Source: Sphingopyxis sp.
GTDB taxonomy: Bacteria; Pseudomonadota; Alphaproteobacteria; Sphingomonadales; Sphingomonadaceae
Reading direction: 5' to 3'
Assembly: GCA_013823985.1 (NCBI GenBank)
Contig: PNNB01000024.1
Span: 62,001 to 126,000 of the forward strand
DNA: 64,000 nt
This document shows positions 8,250 to 15,018 of the stretch, one piece after another; within the stretch, counting starts at the first letter, position 1; the number at the start of each line of letters is the position of its first letter. A program made the position numbers and the translations under genes. The notes beneath the pieces are model-generated. The model was not told the origin of the DNA. It saw only the letters and a list, made by a program, of their open reading frames with translations, and made no database searches.

Positions 8250-9076
8250 TGCGTGTGCACCAGAAACTGGACTTCGGACATTACGGCGTGACAGCGGATT
8301 GGGACCGTAAGTTCGCTCGCCTCTCCATCGATGAGGGCCGAGGCTGCGCGTTCTTCAGATGATATCGTGACATCACCCATGATGCCCAGATCGACATGTG
8401 GGCCATCCCTGAAATCCTTGCGTAACCACGCCAAACCGTGCCCGACCATATCGCCAATGTTGGACGCGACAAAACCGATCACCGACAGGTGGCCGCCATC
8501 AACCGGTTCAACGAACAGGCTGGCAAACTGATTTTCCCTATTGTCTCCGACCCATACGCCCTCGTCGGACAGCGTTTCGAACCAAGCGGTCGGTATGGTT
8601 TCGGCTAGGCTCTGCAAATCGGCATGACGCATACCCTCCCGCACCTCCGCCCAGCGGGTAGACGGGCCGACGGTGAGCCCTGTCAGAACATGTTGGTCGG
8701 CAACAGCGATCAGCGGAATTTGCTTTGAAACAAGGCTATCGGTGCGAAGCTCTTCCAGAAGGGCCATCAGGGCAATGTCGCCATGTAACCGGCGCGAAAG
8801 GAGGTTCATTGTTCCGCCCGGCAACACGAATATGGCACCGGACCATTTTGCCAAACTTGCGTGCAGGTTGCTGATCGTTCCGTCGCCGGAGATTATAGCG
8901 ACGACGTCAATCGAACTATCGTCCAAATCGGCCCGCGCTGGCAAATCCTGTTCAGGCAGAACCCGCCTTTCGACGACGTCCAGACCAGCCTGTCGCAAGC
9001 TGGCCACAACGGTCTGCTCATCAACACCACTCGCGCTGCCGCTGCTGGTGTTGGTGATGAGCAGTGTCCGTTTCAT
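8246..9076 (-). CDS. Diacylglycerol/lipid kinase catalytic-domain protein
   Basis: 276 aa. It has the DAGK catalytic-domain order: an N-terminal Rossmann strand with phosphate loop LLITNTSSGSAS, the nucleotide-binding ISGDGTISN (GDGT motif; the preceding Gly of GGDGT is Ser here), and LPGGTMNLLSRRL, equivalent to PLGTxN. The C-terminal beta-sandwich ends DGEASELTVPIRCHA, matching the DGE motif. Such proteins phosphorylate diacylglycerol or related lipids at the membrane. The substrate cannot be deduced. It is coupled by a 4-bp overlap to the exported protein downstream, with ettA 6 bp upstream. Confidence 0.85.
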   Translation of the reverse strand: MKRTLLITNTSSGSASGVDEQTVVASLRQAGLDVVERRVLPEQDLPARADLDDSSIDVVAIISGDGTISNLHASLAKWSGAIFVLPGGTMNLLSRRLHGDIALMALLEELRTDSLVSKQIPLIAVADQHVLTGLTVGPSTRWAEVREGMRHADLQSLAETIPTAWFETLSDEGVWVGDNRENQFASLFVEPVDGGHLSVIGFVASNIGDMVGHGLAWLRKDFRDGPHVDLGIMGDVTISSEERAASALIDGEASELTVPIRCHAVMSEVQFLVHTQ

Positions 9077-9082
9077 ACGCCT

Positions 9083-10762
9083 TTAACGTGTCATCTTCTT
9101 ATAAGTTGCACGATGCGGGCGCGTTGCTTCGTCTCCGAGGCGTGCGATCTTGTCTTCCTCATAGGATTCGAAGTTTCCTTCGAACCATTCCACATGACTG
9201 TCACCTTCAAAGGCCAATATGTGCGTTGCAAGACGGTCGAGGAAGAAGCGGTCGTGGCTGATGACAACCGCGCACCCTGCAAAGCTTTCCAGAGCCTCTT
9301 CCAAGGCCGACAGTGTTTCGACGTCAAGATCGTTGGTCGGTTCGTCGAGCAGCAGAACATTGCCACCCTCTTTGAGCATCTTCGCCATATGGACGCGGTT
9401 ACGCTCACCACCGGAGAGCAGGCCGACCTTTTTCTGCTGGTCCGTTCCCTTGAAGTTGAAGGCTCCGACATAGGCACGGGTCGGCGTTTCGTGCTTCCCA
9501 AGCTTCATAAAATCCGCGCCACCCGAAATTTCTTCCCAGACATTCTTGTTCGGATCGAGATCATCTCGGCTTTGATCGACGAAGCCGAGTTTAACGGTCT
9601 CACCAATCTCGACTTCACCGCTGTCCGGCGTTTCCTGCCCTGTGATCAGGCGGAAGAGTGTCGACTTGCCGGCACCGTTCGGACCAATAACGCCTACGAT
9701 ACCGCCCTGCGGAATTGTGAAGGACAAATTCTCGAACAGTAATTTATCGCCATAGGCCTTGGTCACATTCTTGACCTCGATAACCTTGCTGCCAAGGCGT
9801 TCGGGTGTCTGGATGACGATCTGTGCCTTGCCCGGGGCACGGTTCTCCTGCGCCTCGACAAGCTGGTCGAAGGACTTGATACGTGCCTTGGATTTGGTCT
9901 GCCGTGCTTTGGGACTTTGCCGAATCCACTCTAGTTCATCCTTAATCGCCTTTTGACGACCTGCGTCCTCACGCGATTCCTGCTCAAGCCGCTTAGCCTT
10001 CTTTTCAAGATAGGTCGAATAATTGCCTTCATAGACAAAATAACGTCCGCGATCGAGTTCGAGTATCCAGCTGACCACATTGTCGAGGAAGTAGCGGTCG
10101 TGGGTCACCAGAATGACGTTGCCCTTATAATCGACCAGATGCTTTTCGAGCCATGCAACGGATTCGGCGTCGAGGTGGTTGGTTGGTTCGTCAAGCAGCA
10201 GAATGTCCGGCTTTTCAAGCAGCAGGCGCGTCAACGCAATCCGTCGCTTTTCACCGCCCGACAGATTGGTAACGGAGCTGTCGGCCGGCGGGCAACGCAA
10301 CGCGTCCATCGCAAGTTCCAGTTGGCTGTCGAGACTCCAGCCATCGACCGCATCAATCTTTTCCTGCAACGTGCCCATTTCTTCCATCAGGGCATCAAAA
10401 TCGGCATCCGCTGGCGGATCCCCCATGAGCATCGAAATTTCGTTAAAGCGATCCACGAGATCGGCAATGGGGCGCACACCGTCCATCACATTTTCTTTGA
10501 CCGTCTTGGTCGGATCAAGTTCCGGCTCCTGCGCAAGATAACCGACGCGGATATGCTCGCCGGGCCAGGCTTCGCCGGTAAATTCCGTATCCATACCGGC
10601 CATGATTTTCATCAAAGTCGACTTACCGGTACCATTGGGACCCACGATGCCGATTTTGGCGTCGGGATAGAACTGCAAGTTAATGTTGTTAAGGACGGGC
10701 TTGTTCGCACCAGGAAAGGTTTTGGTCATTCCCTTCATTACGAAGCTGTATTGCGCTGCCAT
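9083..10762 (-). CDS. ettA: Energy-dependent translational throttle protein EttA (ABC-F)
   Basis: 559 aa from the ATG at 10762 (MAAQYSFVMKGMTKTFPG), close to the 555 aa of E. coli EttA. The open frame runs upstream to 10981 but would enter the divergent peptidase gene. It has two ABC cassettes with no membrane part: Walker A GPNGTGKST and GPNGAGKST, signatures NLSGGEKRR and LSGGERNR, Walker B LLDEPTNHLD and LLDEPTNDLD. The inter-domain linker is rich in Lys/Arg (YLEKKAKRLEQESRED). ABC-F proteins bind the ribosomal E site. EttA gates the first elongation steps according to ATP/ADP. Confidence 0.95.
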   Translation of the reverse strand: MAAQYSFVMKGMTKTFPGANKPVLNNINLQFYPDAKIGIVGPNGTGKSTLMKIMAGMDTEFTGEAWPGEHIRVGYLAQEPELDPTKTVKENVMDGVRPIADLVDRFNEISMLMGDPPADADFDALMEEMGTLQEKIDAVDGWSLDSQLELAMDALRCPPADSSVTNLSGGEKRRIALTRLLLEKPDILLLDEPTNHLDAESVAWLEKHLVDYKGNVILVTHDRYFLDNVVSWILELDRGRYFVYEGNYSTYLEKKAKRLEQESREDAGRQKAIKDELEWIRQSPKARQTKSKARIKSFDQLVEAQENRAPGKAQIVIQTPERLGSKVIEVKNVTKAYGDKLLFENLSFTIPQGGIVGVIGPNGAGKSTLFRLITGQETPDSGEVEIGETVKLGFVDQSRDDLDPNKNVWEEISGGADFMKLGKHETPTRAYVGAFNFKGTDQQKKVGLLSGGERNRVHMAKMLKEGGNVLLLDEPTNDLDVETLSALEEALESFAGCAVVISHDRFFLDRLATHILAFEGDSHVEWFEGNFESYEEDKIARLGDEATRPHRATYKKMTR

Positions 10763-10877
10763 TTCGGTAACTTTCCTGTCTGGGATTATCTTTGAATTGG
10801 CCGCATCCCTAGCTATCTGGTCCAGTCCTCGCAAGGCGGGATTGCAAATCTTTGGAAGCTGATTATGCCTGCAACCC

Positions 10878-12251
10878 ATGAACTTCTTGAACAAATCGTC
10901 CGCCGCGGCTTCATTGCTGCTCGTCACAACCGCATTCACCCCGCTTTTTGCCGCACCCACGCTCGAAGACGTACGTTCCACCGCGCTTAACTCGGATGAA
11001 ATCGCCTACGAAATTGTAGAAGGTCTCACGACGGAGATCGGGCCACGGCAGGGTGGTACCGAGGCTGAGGCACGGGCGCGTGCGTGGTCCGTTACCAAGC
11101 TGAAGTCACTCGGCTTCGACAATGTCCGTATCGAAGAATATCAAATGCCAACCTGGGTACGTGGCGAAGAGGCGGCTGAGATCGTGGCGCCTTTTACCCA
11201 GAAACTTGCCGTAACCGCGCTGGGCAATAGCGGTAGTACAGGCGACATGGCGCTTGAAGCGGAAATCGTATATTTCCCGACGCTCGACGATTTGCGCGCG
11301 GCACCCGACGGAAGTTTGAAGGGCAAGATCGCATTTGTCAGCCATGCGATGATGCGCACCCAAGATGGCAGCAGCTATGGCGCCTTTGGTCCAGCGCGTT
11401 TTGTAGGGCCCAATATCGCCGCAAAAAAAGGTGCCGCCGCGATTGTCATCCGTTCCGCAGGCACCGACTATCATCGCAATCCGCATACGGGGAACACGAA
11501 TTTTGATGCAGGTGTCACCCCTATTCCAGCTGGTGCGCTTTCGATACCCGATGCCGAAAATCTGGAACGAATGCTGAAACGCGGCAAGCCCGTGGTCATG
11601 AAATTGAAGCTGACGCCGAAAAATGTGGGCATGCAAGTGTCCGGCAATGTGTTGGCCGAGGTTAAAGGATCAAATCCCCAACTGCCCATCATTGTCATCG
11701 CATGTCACCTCGACAGTTGGGACTTGGGAACCGGCGCAATTGACGATGCGGCAGGATGCGGGATCATTGCGGCGGCCGCGAAACATCTAAAGACACTGGG
11801 GCAACCCAAGCGTACCGTCCGCCTGTTATGGGCGGGGGCAGAAGAAGTCGGCATTTGGGGCGGCAAGGATTATGGGGCAAATCATGCCACCGAACCGCAC
11901 GCGCTGGCGATGGAATCCGACTTCGGCGCCGGCAAAATATGGGCCGTTGACTTCACGCTTCCTGAAAGTGCGAATGATCAGAAGGCCAAGATTATCGCCG
12001 CATTGGCTCCCTTAGGCGTCGTCCCGCGTAAAGCACCTGCCGGTGGCGGGGCAGATGTCGGTGCCATTATCGCCGCACAAAAACTCGGCATTATTGACCT
12101 GCAACAGGACGGAACGAAATACTTCGACCTCCACCATACGCCGGACGATACCTTGGACAAAATTGACAAGGCTGAAATGCGTCAGAACGTGGCCGCATGG
12201 GTTTCAACCCTCGCGATCGTTGCAAATTATGACGGGGAATTAAAGCCATGA
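10878..12251 (+). CDS. Secreted M28-family zinc metallopeptidase with PA domain
   Basis: 457 aa. An N-terminal signal peptide ends near TPLFAAP. A protease-associated domain is inserted around residues 110-240 (LKGKIAFVSHAMM…GAAAIVIRSAG). The catalytic M28 domain has all metal and catalytic residues: CHLDSWDLG (His and Asp), IDDAAG (bridging Asp), WAGAEEVGIWG (catalytic Glu and ligand Glu), ESDFGAG (Asp) and DLHHTPDDT (His). It is probably a periplasmic or secreted aminopeptidase/carboxypeptidase in peptide scavenging. It overlaps the following lipoprotein gene by 4 bp. Confidence 0.92.
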   Translation: MNFLNKSSAAASLLLVTTAFTPLFAAPTLEDVRSTALNSDEIAYEIVEGLTTEIGPRQGGTEAEARARAWSVTKLKSLGFDNVRIEEYQMPTWVRGEEAAEIVAPFTQKLAVTALGNSGSTGDMALEAEIVYFPTLDDLRAAPDGSLKGKIAFVSHAMMRTQDGSSYGAFGPARFVGPNIAAKKGAAAIVIRSAGTDYHRNPHTGNTNFDAGVTPIPAGALSIPDAENLERMLKRGKPVVMKLKLTPKNVGMQVSGNVLAEVKGSNPQLPIIVIACHLDSWDLGTGAIDDAAGCGIIAAAAKHLKTLGQPKRTVRLLWAGAEEVGIWGGKDYGANHATEPHALAMESDFGAGKIWAVDFTLPESANDQKAKIIAALAPLGVVPRKAPAGGGADVGAIIAAQKLGIIDLQQDGTKYFDLHHTPDDTLDKIDKAEMRQNVAAWVSTLAIVANYDGELKP

Positions 12252-12481
12252 AGACTTGGTTTGGGTTGGCCCTTCCCTGTCTGGCTTTGATGGCCTGCAC
12301 GGAGGAGCCGACCCGAAAGACTGCAGAGGAAGCCAGCGCGACATTGGTCAATGAATCGGCACAAGAGGCGGTGAAAGAAAAGCAGCAGTCCATGGAAGAG
12401 GCGGCGGAGCAGGCTACCAAACTTATCGAAGCCGATGCGAAGGCCGAGATTGATGCGACGAAGTCGTCTGCGGTAGAATAA
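12248..12481 (+). CDS. Small Ala/Glu-rich lipoprotein
   Basis: 77 aa. A short lipoprotein signal peptide with lipobox LMAC (Cys18 would be lipidated) is followed by a charged, Ala/Glu/Lys-rich helical tail (EEASATLVNESAQEAVKEKQ) predicted to form an amphipathic or coiled-coil helix. No family recognised. The ATGA overlap with the M28 peptidase stop shows translational coupling, so it may anchor or accompany the secreted peptidase. Confidence 0.7.
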   Translation: MKTWFGLALPCLALMACTEEPTRKTAEEASATLVNESAQEAVKEKQQSMEEAAEQATKLIEADAKAEIDATKSSAVE

Positions 12482-12600
12482 AGTTAGAACTTAAGCCGTT
12501 CTGGGGGCGACAATCCCTCCCAATTTCATCCCAATATATTTACAACCTTGGTTAACCGGCGGCACTTTCCCGTTTCTATAATATTGTTTATTATCAATAT

Positions 12601-12618
12601 GATGTAAAACGTTACATC
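12601..12618. promoter_or_regulatory. Inverted repeat, candidate operator of the pilus operon
   Basis: GATGTAA-AACG-TTACATC gives perfect 7-bp arms with a 4-bp spacer (18 bp), in the AT-rich part of the gap about 165 bp before the first pilin start. The geometry fits a dimeric helix-turn-helix regulator. The identity of the regulator and the position of the promoter are unknown. Confidence 0.4.
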
Positions 12619-12711
12619 TCTTAACCATCAATTATTTCGACAGGATTTTTGCACACGTTTACACAAAATTAATCAGTCGATTCGGGGCCTAGAAATCTCG
12701 GATTACTGAGG

Positions 12712-12756
12712 GTCGCAAACCACTGAAGAGTCCCTCCTGAATATCTGGGTGGCGAC
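12712..12756 (+). promoter_or_regulatory. Possible structured 5' leader of the pilus operon
   Basis: GTCG(CAAA)CCAC at 12712-12723 can pair with GTGG-CGAC at 12749-12756, closing an internal region that itself holds AGAG/CCCTCC. A further small hairpin CTCGG-ATTA-CTGAG lies just 5'. Located 28 bp before the start codon, it might modulate translation. It does not match a riboswitch consensus I know. Low confidence. Confidence 0.2.
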
Positions 12757-12783
12757 AGAAAAGAAAATAACGGGCGGTGTTTT

Positions 12784-13389
12784 GTGCGGTTTTTAGGGAC
12801 GAAATTTTTTGCGGCTTGCGCGTTATTCAGCGTTGCATGTGCAGTCATTCCTGAAAATGTTCAGGCCAACGCTCCTTCGGGAAATACGCTTCGTATCGAT
12901 ATCGAGGCATCGATTAGCCAACGCTGCGGTATTGCGGCACTCGGTTCAAATTCCGACGATGGCGGGCGTATAGACGAACCAACGCGTATCGCATTTCGGT
13001 TCGGCCTCGATTGCAATACGCCGTTTAAAATCGGTGTTGCTGCACAAAACGGGGCACTGCAACTCGTCGGCACAACTGGCCAGAACGCCGGAACTTCGGG
13101 TTTTGCGCATCGAAAGAATTATGTAGCGGGACTACAGTTCAATACCGATCAGACAGGGCTGGTGCGCGCAGGCGAATGCGTTTCATCGGCCTTAACCTCG
13201 GCAAACACCAGTTGCCGTTTTTATGGATCAGAACCCGGCTCAGGAATTTATTCGGGGCGCAATACAACGGCGATCGGTCGTGAGGGCGAACTTACCGTGA
13301 CATGGCAAGGCGAAGAAAGCGATGCCGTCCGGCTCGCTGCTGGCGCCTATCAAGAAATTCTAACGATCATTGTGGCGCCGAGCACATGA
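12784..13389 (+). CDS. Chaperone-usher pilus subunit (spore coat U-like pilin)
   Basis: 201 aa starting at GTG, with GGCGG just upstream. A signal peptide (about residues 1-28, ending VQANA) precedes a beta-rich domain with Cys pairs (QRCGIA…LDCNTPF; GECVSS…TSCRFYG) typical of SCPU/pilin folds. The penultimate strands are alternating hydrophobic (YQEILTIIVAP), as needed for donor-strand exchange with the chaperone. It is the first gene of the pilus operon. Whether it is the major rod subunit or a minor one cannot be told. Confidence 0.8.
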   Translation: MRFLGTKFFAACALFSVACAVIPENVQANAPSGNTLRIDIEASISQRCGIAALGSNSDDGGRIDEPTRIAFRFGLDCNTPFKIGVAAQNGALQLVGTTGQNAGTSGFAHRKNYVAGLQFNTDQTGLVRAGECVSSALTSANTSCRFYGSEPGSGIYSGRNTTAIGREGELTVTWQGEESDAVRLAAGAYQEILTIIVAPST

Positions 13390-13459
13390 TGGCCCGCCGC
13401 ATCTAATGCAATTCCAAACTGCGTTTCACTGGAGAGAAATGCGGTGGGGCAAGGAGAGG

Positions 13460-13490
13460 GTCTGATCTCCCCCAAAATCAGGCAGTTTTT
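13460..13490 (+). terminator. Intercistronic terminator-like hairpin (attenuator) after first pilin
   Basis: GTCTGAT (13460-13466) pairs with ATCAGGC (13477-13483) across a 10-base loop with one G-T pair, followed by AGTTTTT. It sits between two pilus genes on the same strand, so partial termination or mRNA 3'-end protection is likelier than complete termination. Confidence 0.45.
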
Positions 13491-13510
13491 GAGTATAAAG
13501 GAACAAGCTG

Positions 13511-14164
13511 ATGAAAATATATCTCGTAGCGGCCGCGACTTTTGCTGCACTGATTTCGGCTCCGGCATTTGCCGACGGCAATAACCGCAGCACCGACACC
13601 GAAATTTTCACTATCAATGCAACGAACCCTGCAAAGTGCAATCTGGAAGCGACCACTTACACGCTTAATCTGGATACGAATGCGCTTTCGAATGACGAAG
13701 GTTTTGCACTGGCAACCGTTTCAAGCTCCGTTGCCAACAAAATGAACCAAGCCAACGTCACCGCATGGTGCACCGGTGCAAAGAACACCTTGCAAATGTA
13801 TCGCACCGCATTTGTAACCGATGGCGGCGTGAAGGGTACCGACGGCTTCAACCGTGCTGTTGTTTACGACGTTAACATGAATATTGCTGGCGCAGTCCGT
13901 TCGGATGGCTTTACCCCGACCGAAGGCACGTCCGATGGCCAGGGTAATGGTCCAGGCGTTGGTTCAGGCGCAGGCATCACTGTTGGCCGTTTTGGTGCAA
14001 CGGGCACCGGAGCGCAGGTAGTATTTTCTGCAGAATTGAATTCTGAGGCTGTAACCAACGGCAACAGCACAGCCGCACGCGGCAATTTTACAGCCGATGC
14101 AAACCGCTTGATCGCAGGTCAATATATCAGCACGTTAACCATCGAGTTGACACCCGGCGTATAA
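13511..14164 (+). CDS. Chaperone-usher pilus subunit (pilin-like)
   Basis: 217 aa. A clear signal peptide MKIYLVAAATFAALISAPAFA is followed by a Thr/Asn-rich beta-domain with two Cys (AKCNLEATTY and AWCTGAK), placed as in fimbrial subunits. A Gly-rich region (GQGNGPGVGSGAGITVGRFG) lies in the middle. The C-terminal strand QYISTLTIELTPGV has the alternating hydrophobic pattern of a pilin F/G strand. AAAGGAACAAGCTG gives a good ribosome binding site. Terminator-like hairpins flank the gene on both sides, which fits a subunit made in excess. Confidence 0.78.
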   Translation: MKIYLVAAATFAALISAPAFADGNNRSTDTEIFTINATNPAKCNLEATTYTLNLDTNALSNDEGFALATVSSSVANKMNQANVTAWCTGAKNTLQMYRTAFVTDGGVKGTDGFNRAVVYDVNMNIAGAVRSDGFTPTEGTSDGQGNGPGVGSGAGITVGRFGATGTGAQVVFSAELNSEAVTNGNSTAARGNFTADANRLIAGQYISTLTIELTPGV

Positions 14165-14180
14165 AAAATGGATAGAGACA

Positions 14181-14217
14181 CCCGGGGGCGGTATTGTCTG
14201 TCCTCGGGATTCTTTTT
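14181..14217 (+). terminator. Intercistronic terminator-like hairpin after second pilin
   Basis: CCCGGGGG (14181-14188) pairs over 8 bp (two G-T) with TCCTCGGG (14201-14208), followed by a T-rich tail ATTCTTTTTG. It lies between the pilin and chaperone genes on the same strand. It would lower chaperone/usher transcription relative to pilin if leaky. Confidence 0.6.
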
Positions 14218-14256
14218 GTCCTGCCCTAGGGGCAAAAAAATGGGGACTTATCTAAA

Positions 14257-15018
14257 ATGCCGCTTCGGCCTAAACCAGCGATCTATGCTGCTCTCGCGGT
14301 TGCAACCAGCGCGAGCATAGCGACCGCTCTTTATGCGATGACCGTTTCACCGGTTGTTATTGATTTGCAGACATCAGGACAGCGTATGTCCCAAGTCGTC
14401 ACAATCGAAAACAAATATGCAAAACCTGTCATCCTCGAAGTGTTGACACAGGAAGCTGAGTATACCGACGAGGGTGTGCGCGGAACCGGGAAACCGACCG
14501 ACGATTTGCTGGTTTTTCCTCCACAAGCTCAGATAGCGCCAGGCGGCACTCAGGCCGTGCGCATCCAATATGTGGGCGACCCGGAACTCGGAAAAAGCCG
14601 CCACTATTTTGTGACCGTCGCGCAATTGCCGGTCAAAATTCCGGACGGGGAATCTGCCCTACAGCTTCTTTATAACTTCCAGATCGTGACTGGTGTCAGC
14701 ATGGCTGGCAAACGGCCAAATATTACGGTTTCGAATGCCGAATCCTATGTCGGTGGTGATGGCAAACCTCGGGTATTGCTCGTGCTGAACAATGTTGCGG
14801 ACACGTACGGATATCTGTCCAACGGATCCCTTCGCATTGTTCAAAAAGATAATTCCGGAAAAGAAATCTTCAAAAAGACAATGACCGGTGACCAGATCTC
14901 GCAGGAAATCGGCTTTGGTCTTGTGGGCGCTGGACAAGTTAGGAAAATGCAGACCGGAATTGTGTTGCCGGTATCAGGGGGTAGCGTTGAGGCGTATTTC
15001 ACACCATCAACACGCTAA
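14257..15018 (+). CDS. Periplasmic pilus chaperone (PapD-like)
   Basis: 253 aa. N-terminal signal segment (AALAVATSASIATALYA), then the first immunoglobulin-like domain beginning TVSPVVIDLQTSGQRMSQVVTIEN. LVFPPQAQIAPGGTQAVRIQYVGDPELGKSRHYFVTV follows and matches the G1 strand/cleft region of pilus chaperones. A second beta domain is at about 160-250 (NITVSNAESYVGG…GGSVEAYFTP). It would hold subunits in the periplasm and hand them to the usher. Its 3' end overlaps the usher start by 32 bp. Confidence 0.88.
   Translation: MPLRPKPAIYAALAVATSASIATALYAMTVSPVVIDLQTSGQRMSQVVTIENKYAKPVILEVLTQEAEYTDEGVRGTGKPTDDLLVFPPQAQIAPGGTQAVRIQYVGDPELGKSRHYFVTVAQLPVKIPDGESALQLLYNFQIVTGVSMAGKRPNITVSNAESYVGGDGKPRVLLVLNNVADTYGYLSNGSLRIVQKDNSGKEIFKKTMTGDQISQEIGFGLVGAGQVRKMQTGIVLPVSGGSVEAYFTPSTR

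Larger units (their letters stand above)
12482..12783. other. 302-bp regulatory gap ahead of the pilus operon
   Basis: No coding frame with a plausible start is visible. The region is AT-rich around 12530-12680. It contains an inverted repeat (12601-12618) and a potential structured leader (12712-12756), then GGCGG just ahead of the GTG start at 12784. It most likely contains the main promoter of the chaperone-usher pilus operon. Confidence 0.5.

Noticed and set aside
10763..10981. 73-residue N-terminal extension of EttA
   Set aside because: It runs over the start of the divergent peptidase gene, and known EttA proteins start at the MAAQYSF-like position. The extension is just open frame.
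12700..12760. c-di-GMP (GEMM) riboswitch upstream of the pilus operon
   Set aside because: The GTCGCAAACC word is superficially GEMM-like, but the paired helices and tetraloop-receptor elements of the consensus cannot be placed. Kept only as a generic structured leader.
14888..14986. N-terminal extension of the usher frame upstream to a GTG at 14888
   Set aside because: It lies entirely inside the chaperone gene, has no ribosome site, and would bury the signal peptide. The TTG at 14987 is better.
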